Assembly: GCF_029960785.1 (NCBI RefSeq)
Contig: NZ_JASBQE010000022.1
Location: 62,001-126,000 of the forward strand
DNA length: 64,000 bases
Direction of reading: 5' to 3'
Origin: Polyangium sp. 15x6
GTDB lineage: Bacteria; Myxococcota_A; Polyangia; Polyangiales; Polyangiaceae
A program made the translations under genes and the position numbers. Positions 46,640 to 54,999 of this stretch are shown piece by piece. The notes under the pieces are model-generated. The model was not told the origin of the DNA. It saw only the letters and a program-made list of their open reading frames with translations, and ran no database searches. Positions within the stretch are counted from its first letter, which is position 1, and each line of letters begins with the position of its first letter.

Positions 46640-47737
46640 ATGACGATGCGCACGGGACACCCGGGTTCGTTCCTCCTCGCCCTCGCGCTCCTGTCCGGCT
46701 GCGCCACGCTCGCCGACACCGAGACGGGCGGAGAGAATTTGCCGAACGCCGCCGCCGGCCCGTTCCGCGCCCTTCGCGCGGGCGAACTCGGCAACCTCCG
46801 CTCCGCGCCGAATGCCCTCGAAGACGACGAGACCTTTCCCCGCGATCCCGCCCTCCTCGACGCCGACGGTGATCCCGCGACGCCCGCCGTCTTCGGCTAC
46901 TTCTCGATGACCCCCGAGGTGCCGGGCGAGGACCCCGATCCCACCGCGCCGCCGGGCGCCATCGTCCGTTACGGCGCCGAGGACGGCCGCTCCTTCGATC
47001 GCGCGCCGCTCGTGGTGCTCACGCCCGAAGCGCCGTGGGAAGGTGGGACCGTCGGCGCGCCGTCGGTCGTCCGCGTGGGCGACGAGATCTACCTGTACTA
47101 CGCCGCGGCCGGCGGCATCGGGCTCGCGCGGAGCCTCGACGGCGGCGTCTTCGCGCGGGTCCCCGGCGCCGTCCTCGGGCCCGACGCGTCCGGCTGGGAA
47201 GCCGGCGCCGTGCCACGCAGCCCGGGCGTGGTCGTGCTCGACGACGGCTCGCTCCGGCTTTTTTACGAGGTCCCGGGGCCCGGCGACACGGCGCGCATCG
47301 GCGAGGCGCGCTCCGACGACGGCGTCACCTGGACCCGCATCGGCGACGGCCCCGCGCTCGCGCCCGCTCTGGCCGGGGAGGGGGCCGAGCCGCCCTACGA
47401 CGGCGCCTGGGTCGGCGCGCCCGCGCCTGTTCTCGTCCGATCGGCCGAGGGGCGCTCCATTCTGCGCGTGTATTACGCCGCCCGGGACACGCTCGGCCGG
47501 GCCGTCATCGGTCTCGCCGCGCGATTCGACCCGGGTAGCGAAAAGCCCCTGGAGCGCGCCGTGAGCCCCGTGTTCGGCAGCGGCAGCTCGCTTGGACCCC
47601 ACGAGCCCTGCGCCCTCGTGCACCCTGGCCATACATTGCTTTTCTCAACGCAACGCGCGGGCCGTACGAAGGGCGCCAATTATCCGGCGGTGGCTGCCGG
47701 CGTGGCACCTGCCGACGTGTCCTTGCCCGCCCCTTGA
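46640..47737 (+). CDS. Lipoprotein with beta-propeller (GH43/GH32-like) domain
   Basis: A 365-residue protein with signal peptide and lipobox (LLSGC). The mature region contains repeated propeller-type blades: VGAPSVVRVGDEIYLYYAA, GVVVLDDGSLRLFYEV, WVGAPAPVLVRS and ILRVYYAARD, resembling the five-bladed fold of GH43/GH32/DUF377 proteins. A catalytic triad was not identified, so an enzymatic role is unproven. It follows the second barrel gene by four bases, so all three genes are probably one operon. Confidence 0.75.
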   Translation: MTMRTGHPGSFLLALALLSGCATLADTETGGENLPNAAAGPFRALRAGELGNLRSAPNALEDDETFPRDPALLDADGDPATPAVFGYFSMTPEVPGEDPDPTAPPGAIVRYGAEDGRSFDRAPLVVLTPEAPWEGGTVGAPSVVRVGDEIYLYYAAAGGIGLARSLDGGVFARVPGAVLGPDASGWEAGAVPRSPGVVVLDDGSLRLFYEVPGPGDTARIGEARSDDGVTWTRIGDGPALAPALAGEGAEPPYDGAWVGAPAPVLVRSAEGRSILRVYYAARDTLGRAVIGLAARFDPGSEKPLERAVSPVFGSGSSLGPHEPCALVHPGHTLLFSTQRAGRTKGANYPAVAAGVAPADVSLPAP

Positions 47738-47865
47738 AACCGAGGGGGCCTGGGCGCGCTTCTTTACTTTGGGCTCGCTGCGTGATGTAACGTCGAGGCG
47801 AGTGAGAGAGCCCTCTCCACGTGTCGGCTTGGCCCGACGCCTGGGGACCGCGCCACGGAAGCGAG

Positions 47866-49065
47866 ATGTTGGAAGGAGACCAGATCACTCCCAAGATGCG
47901 GCTCTCGAGGCACCTCGGGCAGGAGGGCAAATCCCAGGTTTGGGTCGCCGAGCACGTGGGCTTCGGCAAGGACGTCGCCGTCAAGCTCATGGGGCGCGCC
48001 TTGTCCCGCAACTCCTCGCCCCTCCACCGCTTCCAGCGCGAGGCGGACGTCGCGGCGCGGCAGATCAAGAGCCCGCACGTCGCGCAGATCCTCGAGCACG
48101 GCCTCACGCGCACGGGCATGCCCTACCTCGTGATGGAGCTGCTCGAAGGGGAAGACCTCGGCACCCGCATCGCGCGGACCGGCCCGATGTCCCCCAGGGA
48201 CGCCGTGCGCCTCGTCTCGCAGCTCGCCAAGGGCCTCGGCAAGGCGCACCTCCTCGGCCTCGTCCACCGGAACCTGAAGCCCGGCAACATCTTCCTCACC
48301 GAAGGCGAGAACGGCGATTTCGAGGCCAAGGTCCTGGACCTCGGCCTCTCGGTCCGCGCAGGCATCTCCTCGATGGGCCGGACCACGAGCGACGCGACGC
48401 ACATGATCTCGCCCGAGTTCATGAGCCCGGAGCAGATCTTCGGCCAGAAGGACGTCGATTTCCGCGCCGACCTCTGGGCCCTCGCAGTCCTCGCGTATTT
48501 CGCGCTCTCCGGCCGCGTCCCCTTCAGCGGCGCGAACCTCGAGGGCTTCGGCAACGCCATCGAGGAGGGCCGATTCGAGCCGGTCACCACGCTCGTGCCC
48601 GGCCTCCCGAGCTCGGTCGACTCCTTCTTCGCCAAGGCCCTCCAGCGCGACCCCACGGCGCGCTTCTCGGCGACCAAGGAGCTCGCCGACGAGTTCGATC
48701 GCGCGCTCGGCGTCGAGGGCGAGGAGCGCACGAGCCGCACCTCGTTCCCGCTCGTCACGAACCGCAGCTCGTCGCCGGGATCACGGTCGTTCGGCGCGAC
48801 CACGTCCACGGGCTCGATGCGCCGGCCCAAGCTCTCCTCCCTCAAGGAGATCTCCGATCGCATCCCGGCCGAGGTCCGGGACGCGGCGTTGCGCCCGCCC
48901 GAGGTCTTGCCGGTGACGGTCACGCCGGACGAATCCCGCAAGAGCTCGGCGTTCCTGATCGTCCTGCTCGCCCTGCTCGGCATCGGGACCATCGTGGCTG
49001 GGCTGTCGCTCCTCTCGGGCGACAGTACGCCCCCCCAGCGCACGGCGCCGACCGCGCATCCTTGA
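47866..49065 (+). CDS. Ser/Thr kinase-like protein, probable pseudokinase
   Basis: A 399-residue protein from the ATG at 47866 (GGAAG upstream; a GTG at 47821 is an alternative). The kinase fold is complete, with VAVK lysine, MEYLL-like hinge (LVMELLEGEDLG) and SPEFMSPEQ, but key residues differ: the catalytic loop is HRNLKPGN (Asn for the catalytic Asp), DFG is DLG and the Gly-rich loop GQEGKSQV is degenerate. A Ser/Thr-rich linker, one membrane helix (SAFLIVLLALLGIGTIVAGL) and a short tail follow. It probably signals by binding, not catalysis (inference). Confidence 0.85.
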   Translation: MLEGDQITPKMRLSRHLGQEGKSQVWVAEHVGFGKDVAVKLMGRALSRNSSPLHRFQREADVAARQIKSPHVAQILEHGLTRTGMPYLVMELLEGEDLGTRIARTGPMSPRDAVRLVSQLAKGLGKAHLLGLVHRNLKPGNIFLTEGENGDFEAKVLDLGLSVRAGISSMGRTTSDATHMISPEFMSPEQIFGQKDVDFRADLWALAVLAYFALSGRVPFSGANLEGFGNAIEEGRFEPVTTLVPGLPSSVDSFFAKALQRDPTARFSATKELADEFDRALGVEGEERTSRTSFPLVTNRSSSPGSRSFGATTSTGSMRRPKLSSLKEISDRIPAEVRDAALRPPEVLPVTVTPDESRKSSAFLIVLLALLGIGTIVAGLSLLSGDSTPPQRTAPTAHP

Positions 49066-49077
49066 GAGGATGCGCGT

Positions 49078-49190
49078 GCGCGGGGCGTTGCCCCGCACCC
49101 CAGCAGGGGGCTGTCCGCCCCCTGCACCCCGGACCAGCGCAAGCGCTGGACTCGGGGTCGATGAACTGCGCGATGCGCAGTTCATCGAAC
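49078..49190. repeat. Composite four-hairpin element, copy 3a
   Basis: Four perfect hairpins: GCGGGGC/GCCCCGC (49080-49096), GCAGGGGGC/GCCCCCTGC (49103-49125), CCAGCGC/GCGCTGG (49134-49149) and CGATGAACTGCGC/GCGCAGTTCATCG (49159-49187). It is the left half of an inverted pair with copy 3b, starting 12 bases after the pseudokinase gene. Confidence 0.8.
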
Positions 49191-49267
49191 AGGCCGTGGC
49201 AAGACCATGAGCGGCGTTGCCAGTTGAAACAGCAGCGCTGCCGTACGTGCTGGCGACGTCTTCCCTG

Positions 49268-49373
49268 TCGACAGCGCGCATCGCGCGCTGTCGCCCCGGG
49301 TCCAGCGCTTGCGCTGGTCCGGGTGCAGGGGCGGATAGCCCCTGCTGGGGTCCGGGGTGAAACCCCGGCGCTA
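49268..49373. repeat. Composite four-hairpin element, copy 3b (inverted partner of 3a)
   Basis: The same modules in reverse order: CGACAGCGCGC/GCGCGCTGTCG (49269-49293), CCAGCGC/GCGCTGG (49302-49317), GCAGGGGC/GCCCCTGC (49325-49345), CCGGGGT/ACCCCGG (49352-49368). The 80 bases between 3a and 3b (from AACAGGCCGTGGCAAGACC onward) resemble the sequence after copy 4. The pair fills the gap between convergent genes. Confidence 0.8.
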
Positions 49374-49381
49374 CGCTGCGC

Positions 49382-50881
49382 CTACCGGATCTCGTACCGC
49401 GACGAACCGCGTTTTCCCACGGGGAGCGCGTTCACGAGCCGGATCATCGTCCAGACCGTGCCGGCGATCTTCCGGAGCTTCGATTGCCCCACGCGCTCCT
49501 GGTAGTCGATGGGCATCTCCACCACCCGGTAGCCGCATTTCGCGGGGAAGAGCAGCGTGTCGATGGGCAGCGCGTCGCCTTCGCCGTCGAAATCGAACGC
49601 GCGCACCATGCTCGATCGATACGCCCGCATGCCGCTGTGCACGTCACAGGTCGGGATGCCGTGCATCACGTGCGCGAGGGCCGCGAACGACCGGTTCGCC
49701 ACGTAGTTCGGCAGCGGCATGGCCGCGGGCCGCGTGCGCGTGCGGGCGCAGTTCACCACGTCCACGCCCTCTTCCTCGACGAGCTTGCGCAGCACCGGGA
49801 TGTAATCGGCTGGATACGTGAAGTCGCAGTCGAGGTAGATCAGGAGATCGCTCTCGGCCGCGGCGCTGTACATGAGCAGCTCCATCGCCGGCCCGTGCCC
49901 GCGCGGCGGGATCTGCCTGAGCACGCGCGCGCCGAGCCTCGCTGCGATCTCGGGCGTCCGGTCCGTCGAGCTGTCCACGCAGAGGATCTTGGCGTCGGGC
50001 GCGACCCTGCGGATCTCGCCCATCATCGCCTCGATGCTGTCTTCCTCGTTCATCGTCAACATGCCGACGGTCAAGCTGAGCTTGCGTGCCTTCGGCGGCT
50101 TGCGGGCGACGTACACGTTCTGAAAGGACAAAAGCTCCGGCGCGCGCGCCGCCACCACGTCCTCCACTGGGCGCACGAGCCCCTGGTAGAGCTTGTACGG
50201 CAGCGACTTGCGCAGGCTCTCCGGATCGGGATTCCCGCCCGGCGCGATCGCCCGCTGCGTCGAGAGCACCACGTCCTTCGCGGCGCGCACGAGCATCGGG
50301 TTCTGCTCCATCCGCAGCACCTCGAGCCCCGCGTGCTCCAGCATCTGCCGGCCCGTCTCGCGCGTGAAGAAGCGCAGGTGCGAGTCGTCGAGGATCCCGC
50401 TCTGCGTGTACTCGAACTTCCCGGCGAGCAGCCCGAGCCGCACCGTCCACGCCGCCACGTTCGGCAAGGACACGATCATGTGCCCGCCGTCCTCCAGGTA
50501 CGGGAGCAGCCGCCGGATCACCGCGATCGGATCGGCCACGTGCTCCAGCATGTCGGCGAACAAGAGGAGGTCGAAACTCCGACCGGCGAGGCCCTTCGTC
50601 ACGGCCTCGTCGCTGGTCACGTCGATGGCGAGCACCTCGTCGAGCCGCGACTTGGCCCGCTCGATCGAGGCCGGGACGATCTCGATCCCGGTCACGTGCG
50701 CCCCGCGCTTCTTCGCGGCCTCGCCGTTCAGGCCCACCCCGCAGCCCACGTCGAGCACCCGGCGCGGCCGGCCGATGGCGCCTACGAGCGCCATGTTCTG
50801 CTCCTCGACGACGTACTTCGTGTTCGTCTCGCCCTCGGCCTTCGATGTGCCGTTTGCCGTCACGGCGGGGCTACTTAGCAC
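49382..50881 (-). CDS. Fused class I SAM methyltransferase and GT2 glycosyltransferase
   Basis: The protein has 499 residues. The N-terminal half (about 30-210) is a methyltransferase: VLDVGCGVGLNG is the SAM motif, LLLFADMLEHV the post-I region. The C-terminal half (about 268-490) is a GT2 domain with LTVGMLTMNEEDSI, CVDSSTDRTPE and DCDFTYP (DxD-like), similar to dolichyl-phosphate mannosyltransferase-type enzymes. The GTG at 50881 overlaps the transaldolase gene; a GTG at 50863 avoids overlap. It is the last gene of the heptose operon, so it may modify and transfer a sugar in lipopolysaccharide or glycolipid synthesis. Confidence 0.87.
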   Translation of the reverse strand: MLSSPAVTANGTSKAEGETNTKYVVEEQNMALVGAIGRPRRVLDVGCGVGLNGEAAKKRGAHVTGIEIVPASIERAKSRLDEVLAIDVTSDEAVTKGLAGRSFDLLLFADMLEHVADPIAVIRRLLPYLEDGGHMIVSLPNVAAWTVRLGLLAGKFEYTQSGILDDSHLRFFTRETGRQMLEHAGLEVLRMEQNPMLVRAAKDVVLSTQRAIAPGGNPDPESLRKSLPYKLYQGLVRPVEDVVAARAPELLSFQNVYVARKPPKARKLSLTVGMLTMNEEDSIEAMMGEIRRVAPDAKILCVDSSTDRTPEIAARLGARVLRQIPPRGHGPAMELLMYSAAAESDLLIYLDCDFTYPADYIPVLRKLVEEEGVDVVNCARTRTRPAAMPLPNYVANRSFAALAHVMHGIPTCDVHSGMRAYRSSMVRAFDFDGEGDALPIDTLLFPAKCGYRVVEMPIDYQERVGQSKLRKIAGTVWTMIRLVNALPVGKRGSSRYEIR

Positions 50882-51521
50882 GGCTCGCCCAGGCTGCGTT
50901 GAACTCGCGGATCGTCTCGTCGGTCTTCGGGTTGTGCAGCATCTTCCGCAGGATGGCCGGCGGCACCGTCACCACGTGCGCCCCGTGCGCGAGCGACTCG
51001 TTCACGTCGAGGATGTGCCGGATCGACCCCACGATGATCTTCGCCCCGAGTTTTTCCCTGTCGAGCTGCGCCCGCGTTTCCGCGATGACGGGCCGCACGT
51101 CGTAGCCCATGTCCCGCACCCGGCCGCTGAAGATCGACACGTACGTCCCGCCTGCGAGCGCCGCTAGGTAGGCCTGGTTGAAGCTCATGATGCACGTCAC
51201 GTTCGTCTCGATGCCCTGCGACGCGAGCGCGTGCGTCACGCGCAGGCCCGCCTCGCCGAACGGCACTTTGATGACGATCCGGCCCGGCGCCCACGTGTGG
51301 TAGCGGTGGGCCTCTTCCATCATCGCGCCCTCGGACTCGCTCACGAGCTCCACGGAGACCGGGCCCTTCGAGGCGGCGACCACCTCGCGGATGCGCTCTT
51401 CGAGGTCCACCGCCCCGGCTTCCCGCGCGAGGATGAGCGGGTTCGTCGTGACCCCGGCGATCACCCCCCAGGCGAAGATGTCCTTGATCTCCTTGGGATC
51501 CGAGCTGTCGAGAAAGAGCAT
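50871..51521 (-). CDS. Transaldolase / fructose-6-phosphate aldolase family (TalC/FSA-like)
   Basis: A 216-residue TIM-barrel aldolase from the ATG at 51521 (MLFLDSSDPKEI); upstream codons in frame are not conserved. It has GVTTNPLILAREA at the substrate-loop strand, IVIKVPF with the Schiff-base Lys, and IVGSIRHILDVNES. Members either transfer dihydroxyacetone units (transaldolase) or split fructose 6-phosphate. Placed between gmhB and the methyltransferase-glycosyltransferase gene, it may supply sedoheptulose 7-phosphate for GmhA (inference). Confidence 0.92.
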   Translation of the reverse strand: MLFLDSSDPKEIKDIFAWGVIAGVTTNPLILAREAGAVDLEERIREVVAASKGPVSVELVSESEGAMMEEAHRYHTWAPGRIVIKVPFGEAGLRVTHALASQGIETNVTCIMSFNQAYLAALAGGTYVSIFSGRVRDMGYDVRPVIAETRAQLDREKLGAKIIVGSIRHILDVNESLAHGAHVVTVPPAILRKMLHNPKTDETIREFNAAWASRAK

Positions 51522-51572
51522 GTACACTCCGAGCTGCGCGCCCGGCGGGCGCCGGGGGCCGCGGAGCATAGA

Positions 51573-52211
51573 TCAGCCCGGCGCCGTGGCGAGCGAATCT
51601 CGGAGGCGCCGGGCGAGCTCGTCGAAGCGGCTCGCCGACGCGTCCGGCCGGAGGAGCGGGATGTCGTCGAAGCCCCCGCGCACCGGGCACATCTCGCAGC
51701 GCCCCCACTCGAAGAGGAGCCCCGCGCGAAGGCCCGCCCCGCGCGCCGCCAGCACGTCCACCGCCGCGTCGCCGACCATCCACGAGCGCGCCGGATCGAG
51801 CCCGAGCGCCTCCACGAGCGACAGCAGCATCCCCGGCTTCGGCTTGCGGCATGCGCAGTCCGTGGCGAGCGTCGGGTCGCCGCCCGGCCCGCCTTCGGGG
51901 TGATGCAGGCATGCGCGCACCGCCTCGATGCGGATGCCCTCGCGGGCGAGCGCGTCGACGAGCGCATCGTTCGTCCGGGTGATGGCGCTCTCGGGGATCT
52001 GGCCCTTCGCCGCGCCGGGCTGGTTCGTGGCGATCGCCAGGACGAACCCGGCGTTTTGCAGGAGCGCGAGCCCTTGCACGACGCCGGGCAGGAGGCGGAC
52101 GTGATCGGGATGGAAGGCGCTCACCACGGCGCCGAGCTCGGGGTCGCGGACGAAGTCGATGAGCGTCCCGTCGCGGTCGAGGATCACGCCGGGGCGCGCG
52201 GGCCCGTTCAT
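51573..52211 (-). CDS. gmhB: D-glycero-beta-D-manno-heptose 1,7-bisphosphate 7-phosphatase (GmhB-like)
   Basis: A 212-residue HAD phosphatase from the ATG at 52211. It has ILDRDGTLID (nucleophile Asp in the first motif), IATNQPGAAKG, and ACLHHPEGG with CACRKPKPG, the loop that holds zinc in GmhB; VGDAAVD is the third HAD motif. It acts in ADP-heptose synthesis for lipopolysaccharide. The start overlaps the stop of gmhA by four bases. Histidinol-phosphate phosphatases are related, but the context favours GmhB. Confidence 0.92.
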   Translation of the reverse strand: MNGPARPGVILDRDGTLIDFVRDPELGAVVSAFHPDHVRLLPGVVQGLALLQNAGFVLAIATNQPGAAKGQIPESAITRTNDALVDALAREGIRIEAVRACLHHPEGGPGGDPTLATDCACRKPKPGMLLSLVEALGLDPARSWMVGDAAVDVLAARGAGLRAGLLFEWGRCEMCPVRGGFDDIPLLRPDASASRFDELARRLRDSLATAPG

Positions 52212-52825
52212 GCCTCGGCCACCATCTGCCGCAGCCGCTCGCAGATCAGGTGGTGGTAGACCTCGTGGAAGCCCTCGACGTGCGGCGTCGACGTGTGCCC
52301 GCCGGAGGTCCGCGGCACGATGATCGACGCGTCGGCCATCTGCCTGAGCGCGCCGCCGTCGTAGCCGACGAGCGCGACCACCTTGCCGCCGTGCTTCTTC
52401 ACGAAGTCGGCCGCGGCGACCAGGTTCTGCGACCAGGGCCCGGCCTTGTCCGCGCCCGAGCCGCCGTGGACGCTCAGGCAAACGAGCACGTCGCCCGGGC
52501 CCATCGAGCCATCGAGCTGCTCGAGGAAAATCCGGTTGAAGCCCACGTCGTTCGTGAGCGCGCTGATGAGGGCCGCGTTGTCGCAGAGCGAGCGGCACTT
52601 GAAGCGCTTTTTCCCTTCCGCCCAGGTGAACTTCGCGATGTCGCAGGCGAGGTGGCTCGCGTTCGCGGCGCTGCCGCCGTTGCCGCAGGTGTAGATGGTG
52701 CGGTCGTTTTTCCAGGCGTCGAAGAGGATGTCGATGACGGCCGTGAGGTCTTCCCGGCTCGTGCCGAGGGCGATCTCGGCCGTCTCGCGCAGGTAGGTGT
52801 CGACGAAATCGTGGGTGGACGGCAT
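52208..52825 (-). CDS. gmhA: Sedoheptulose 7-phosphate isomerase (GmhA-like, SIS domain)
   Basis: A 205-residue SIS-domain protein. The signature CGNGGSAANASHLACDI and VCLSVHGGSGADKAGPWSQN match the sugar-phosphate binding loops of GmhA, which converts sedoheptulose 7-phosphate to heptose 7-phosphate, the first step of ADP-heptose synthesis. The C-terminal HEVYHHLICERL is also typical. It is coupled to gmhB (ATGA overlap). The heptokinase/adenylyltransferase (HldE or HddA/HddC) is not in the window. Confidence 0.93.
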   Translation of the reverse strand: MPSTHDFVDTYLRETAEIALGTSREDLTAVIDILFDAWKNDRTIYTCGNGGSAANASHLACDIAKFTWAEGKKRFKCRSLCDNAALISALTNDVGFNRIFLEQLDGSMGPGDVLVCLSVHGGSGADKAGPWSQNLVAAADFVKKHGGKVVALVGYDGGALRQMADASIIVPRTSGGHTSTPHVEGFHEVYHHLICERLRQMVAEA

Positions 52826-52883
52826 GGGGGCGTCGTTCTAGCGCAGAGCTCGGACCCTGGGGAGGGGGCGCGCCTTCCTGGCT

Positions 52884-54788
52884 TCACAGGTTGATCTGCA
52901 TCCCGAACTCCACCACGCGCCCCGGCGGCAGCCCGAAGTACATGGTCGCGGGCCGCGCGTTCCGGGAAATGAAGGCGAAGAGGCCTTTTCGCCATCGCAT
53001 CATCTTCGACCGGCCCGTGGGCAGGAGCGTCTCGCGGCCGAGGTAATAACTCGTGCGTTTCAGGTCGATGACGAGCCCGTGCGCCTTGCAGGCGAGCAGC
53101 ACGCTCGGCACGTGGGGCGTCTGCATGAAGCCGTAACGCGCCCGCACCCGATAAAAACCGTTCCCTTTGTCGATGATGCTGATGCGCTCCTCGGGCGGGA
53201 TCTCGGGGACGCGCTCGTTCGTCACCGAGAGCAAGACGACCTGCTCGTGCAGGACCTGGTTGTGCTTGAAATGGTGGAGCAGGACGGGCGGCGTCCCGTG
53301 CGGGTTCGAGGCCATGAAGACGGCGGTCCCGTGCACGCGGAACGGCTTGATCCGGCCCACGTCGTCCAGGAATTGATCGAGCGGCAGGAGATCGGCCTTG
53401 AAGGCCTCGCCGAGGATGCGCCGGCCTGTCTTCCAGGTCGTCATCACCGTGAAGATGCCGAGGGCCATGACGACGGGGAACCAGCCGCCATGGAGGAACT
53501 TGGCCGCATTTGCTGCGAAAAACGCGATGTCGATGGCCAGGAAGACCAGGACGGGCGGCAGGGCTTTCCAGAGCGGCCAGCTCCAGCGCTGCCGCACCAC
53601 GAAGAAATACACGATCGTGGTGATGGCCATCGTGCCGGTGACCGCGATTCCGTAGGCCGCCGCGAGCGCGCTCGAGGTGCGGAACGTGAGGACCAGGGCC
53701 ACGCAGAGGACGAGCAGGGCGCGGTTGATCTCCGGGATGTAGATCTGCCCCTCGGTGTGCTTCGAGGTGTGGACGATGCTGACGCGCGGAAAATACCCGA
53801 GCTGCACGGCCTGCTGGGTGAGCGAGTACGCCCCGGAGATGAGCGCCTGCGAGGCGACGATCGTGGCCGCCGTGGCGATCGCGACGGTCGGCAAGAGGGC
53901 CCAGGACGGGACGAGCTCATAAAAAGGATTCGTGGCGGCGCCGGGCTTCGCGAGCAGGAGCGCCCCCTGGCCGAAATAATTGAGCAGCAGCGCGGGCCAG
54001 ACCACGAAATACCACGCGGCGCGGATCGGGCCGCGTCCGAAATGGCCCATGTCCGCATAAAGCGCCTCGGCGCCCGTGATGCAGAGGACCACGGAGCCGA
54101 GCACCATGAATCCGTGACTGCCGTGCAGGACGAAGAACTGCACCGCGTACCGGGGATCCACGGCGGCGAGGACCGACGGGTTCGCCGCGACGTATCTACC
54201 GCCGAGCAGGGCGATCGTGATGAACCAGACGAGCGTGATGGGTCCGAAGACCTTGCCGATTCCCCCGGTGCCGTGTTTCTGCGCCAGAAACAGGGCGACC
54301 AGAATGGCGACCGTGAGCGGCACGACGAGCGGGCGGAGCTTGTGGGTCGCGACTTCGAGGCCCTCCATGGCCGAGAGGACCGAGATCGCGGGGGTGATGA
54401 CGCCGTCCCCATAAAGCAGGGCCGCGCCGAAGAGCACGAGGAGGACGAGCGGCCCGGTGGGATTGCCTTTGCGCGGCGGGACCAGGGCGAGCAGCGCCAT
54501 GATGCCGCCGGAGCCTTGGTTGTCCGCTTTCATGATGAACGTGAGATACTTGATCGTCACGACCATCAGGAGGGTCCAGAAAACCAGCGAAAGGACCCCG
54601 AGGACGTTCTGCGGCGTGGGCTCGACCCGGTGCGGCGCGGACGGGCTGAAGCACTCTTTGATGGCGTAAAGCGGGCTCGTACCGATATCACCGAAGACGA
54701 CGCCGAGCGCGCCGAGGACCAGAGCCGCGCGGGGGGCATGGGCCACGTGCGCGCCGGGCTGAGCAGCCCTCGAGAGTTCGTCTGTCAT
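52884..54788 (-). CDS. kup: Low-affinity potassium transporter Kup
   Basis: A 634-residue membrane protein with about 12 helices. The N-terminus has LGALGVVFGDIGTSPLYA, the signature of the KUP/HAK/KT family; KADNQGSGGIMALLAL and GDGVITPAISVLSAMEGL are further conserved segments, and the C-terminal cytoplasmic part ends VVEFGMQINL. It takes up K+ with protons. It lies 58 bases upstream of gmhA in the same direction, and is divergent from the histidine kinase gene at 55000. Confidence 0.96.
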   Translation of the reverse strand: MTDELSRAAQPGAHVAHAPRAALVLGALGVVFGDIGTSPLYAIKECFSPSAPHRVEPTPQNVLGVLSLVFWTLLMVVTIKYLTFIMKADNQGSGGIMALLALVPPRKGNPTGPLVLLVLFGAALLYGDGVITPAISVLSAMEGLEVATHKLRPLVVPLTVAILVALFLAQKHGTGGIGKVFGPITLVWFITIALLGGRYVAANPSVLAAVDPRYAVQFFVLHGSHGFMVLGSVVLCITGAEALYADMGHFGRGPIRAAWYFVVWPALLLNYFGQGALLLAKPGAATNPFYELVPSWALLPTVAIATAATIVASQALISGAYSLTQQAVQLGYFPRVSIVHTSKHTEGQIYIPEINRALLVLCVALVLTFRTSSALAAAYGIAVTGTMAITTIVYFFVVRQRWSWPLWKALPPVLVFLAIDIAFFAANAAKFLHGGWFPVVMALGIFTVMTTWKTGRRILGEAFKADLLPLDQFLDDVGRIKPFRVHGTAVFMASNPHGTPPVLLHHFKHNQVLHEQVVLLSVTNERVPEIPPEERISIIDKGNGFYRVRARYGFMQTPHVPSVLLACKAHGLVIDLKRTSYYLGRETLLPTGRSKMMRWRKGLFAFISRNARPATMYFGLPPGRVVEFGMQINL

Positions 54789-54999
54789 CTTGGCCAGTAG
54801 GTAAGGCCAACCGAGCGGAGAGGCGAGCGAGCGATGGGCGGAAACGACGCGGGCGTATGCCCGTCACGGATTGGCTGTGTCCTCGACGGGCCGGTCGTTA
54901 TCGCTGGACCATGCGGCAGCGCGCCCCGACGCCCGCTCCCGCCTCCGCTCCCGCTGCACCAAATACCTCGAATGCGGCCCCGTGTGGCCAGAGGGAACG

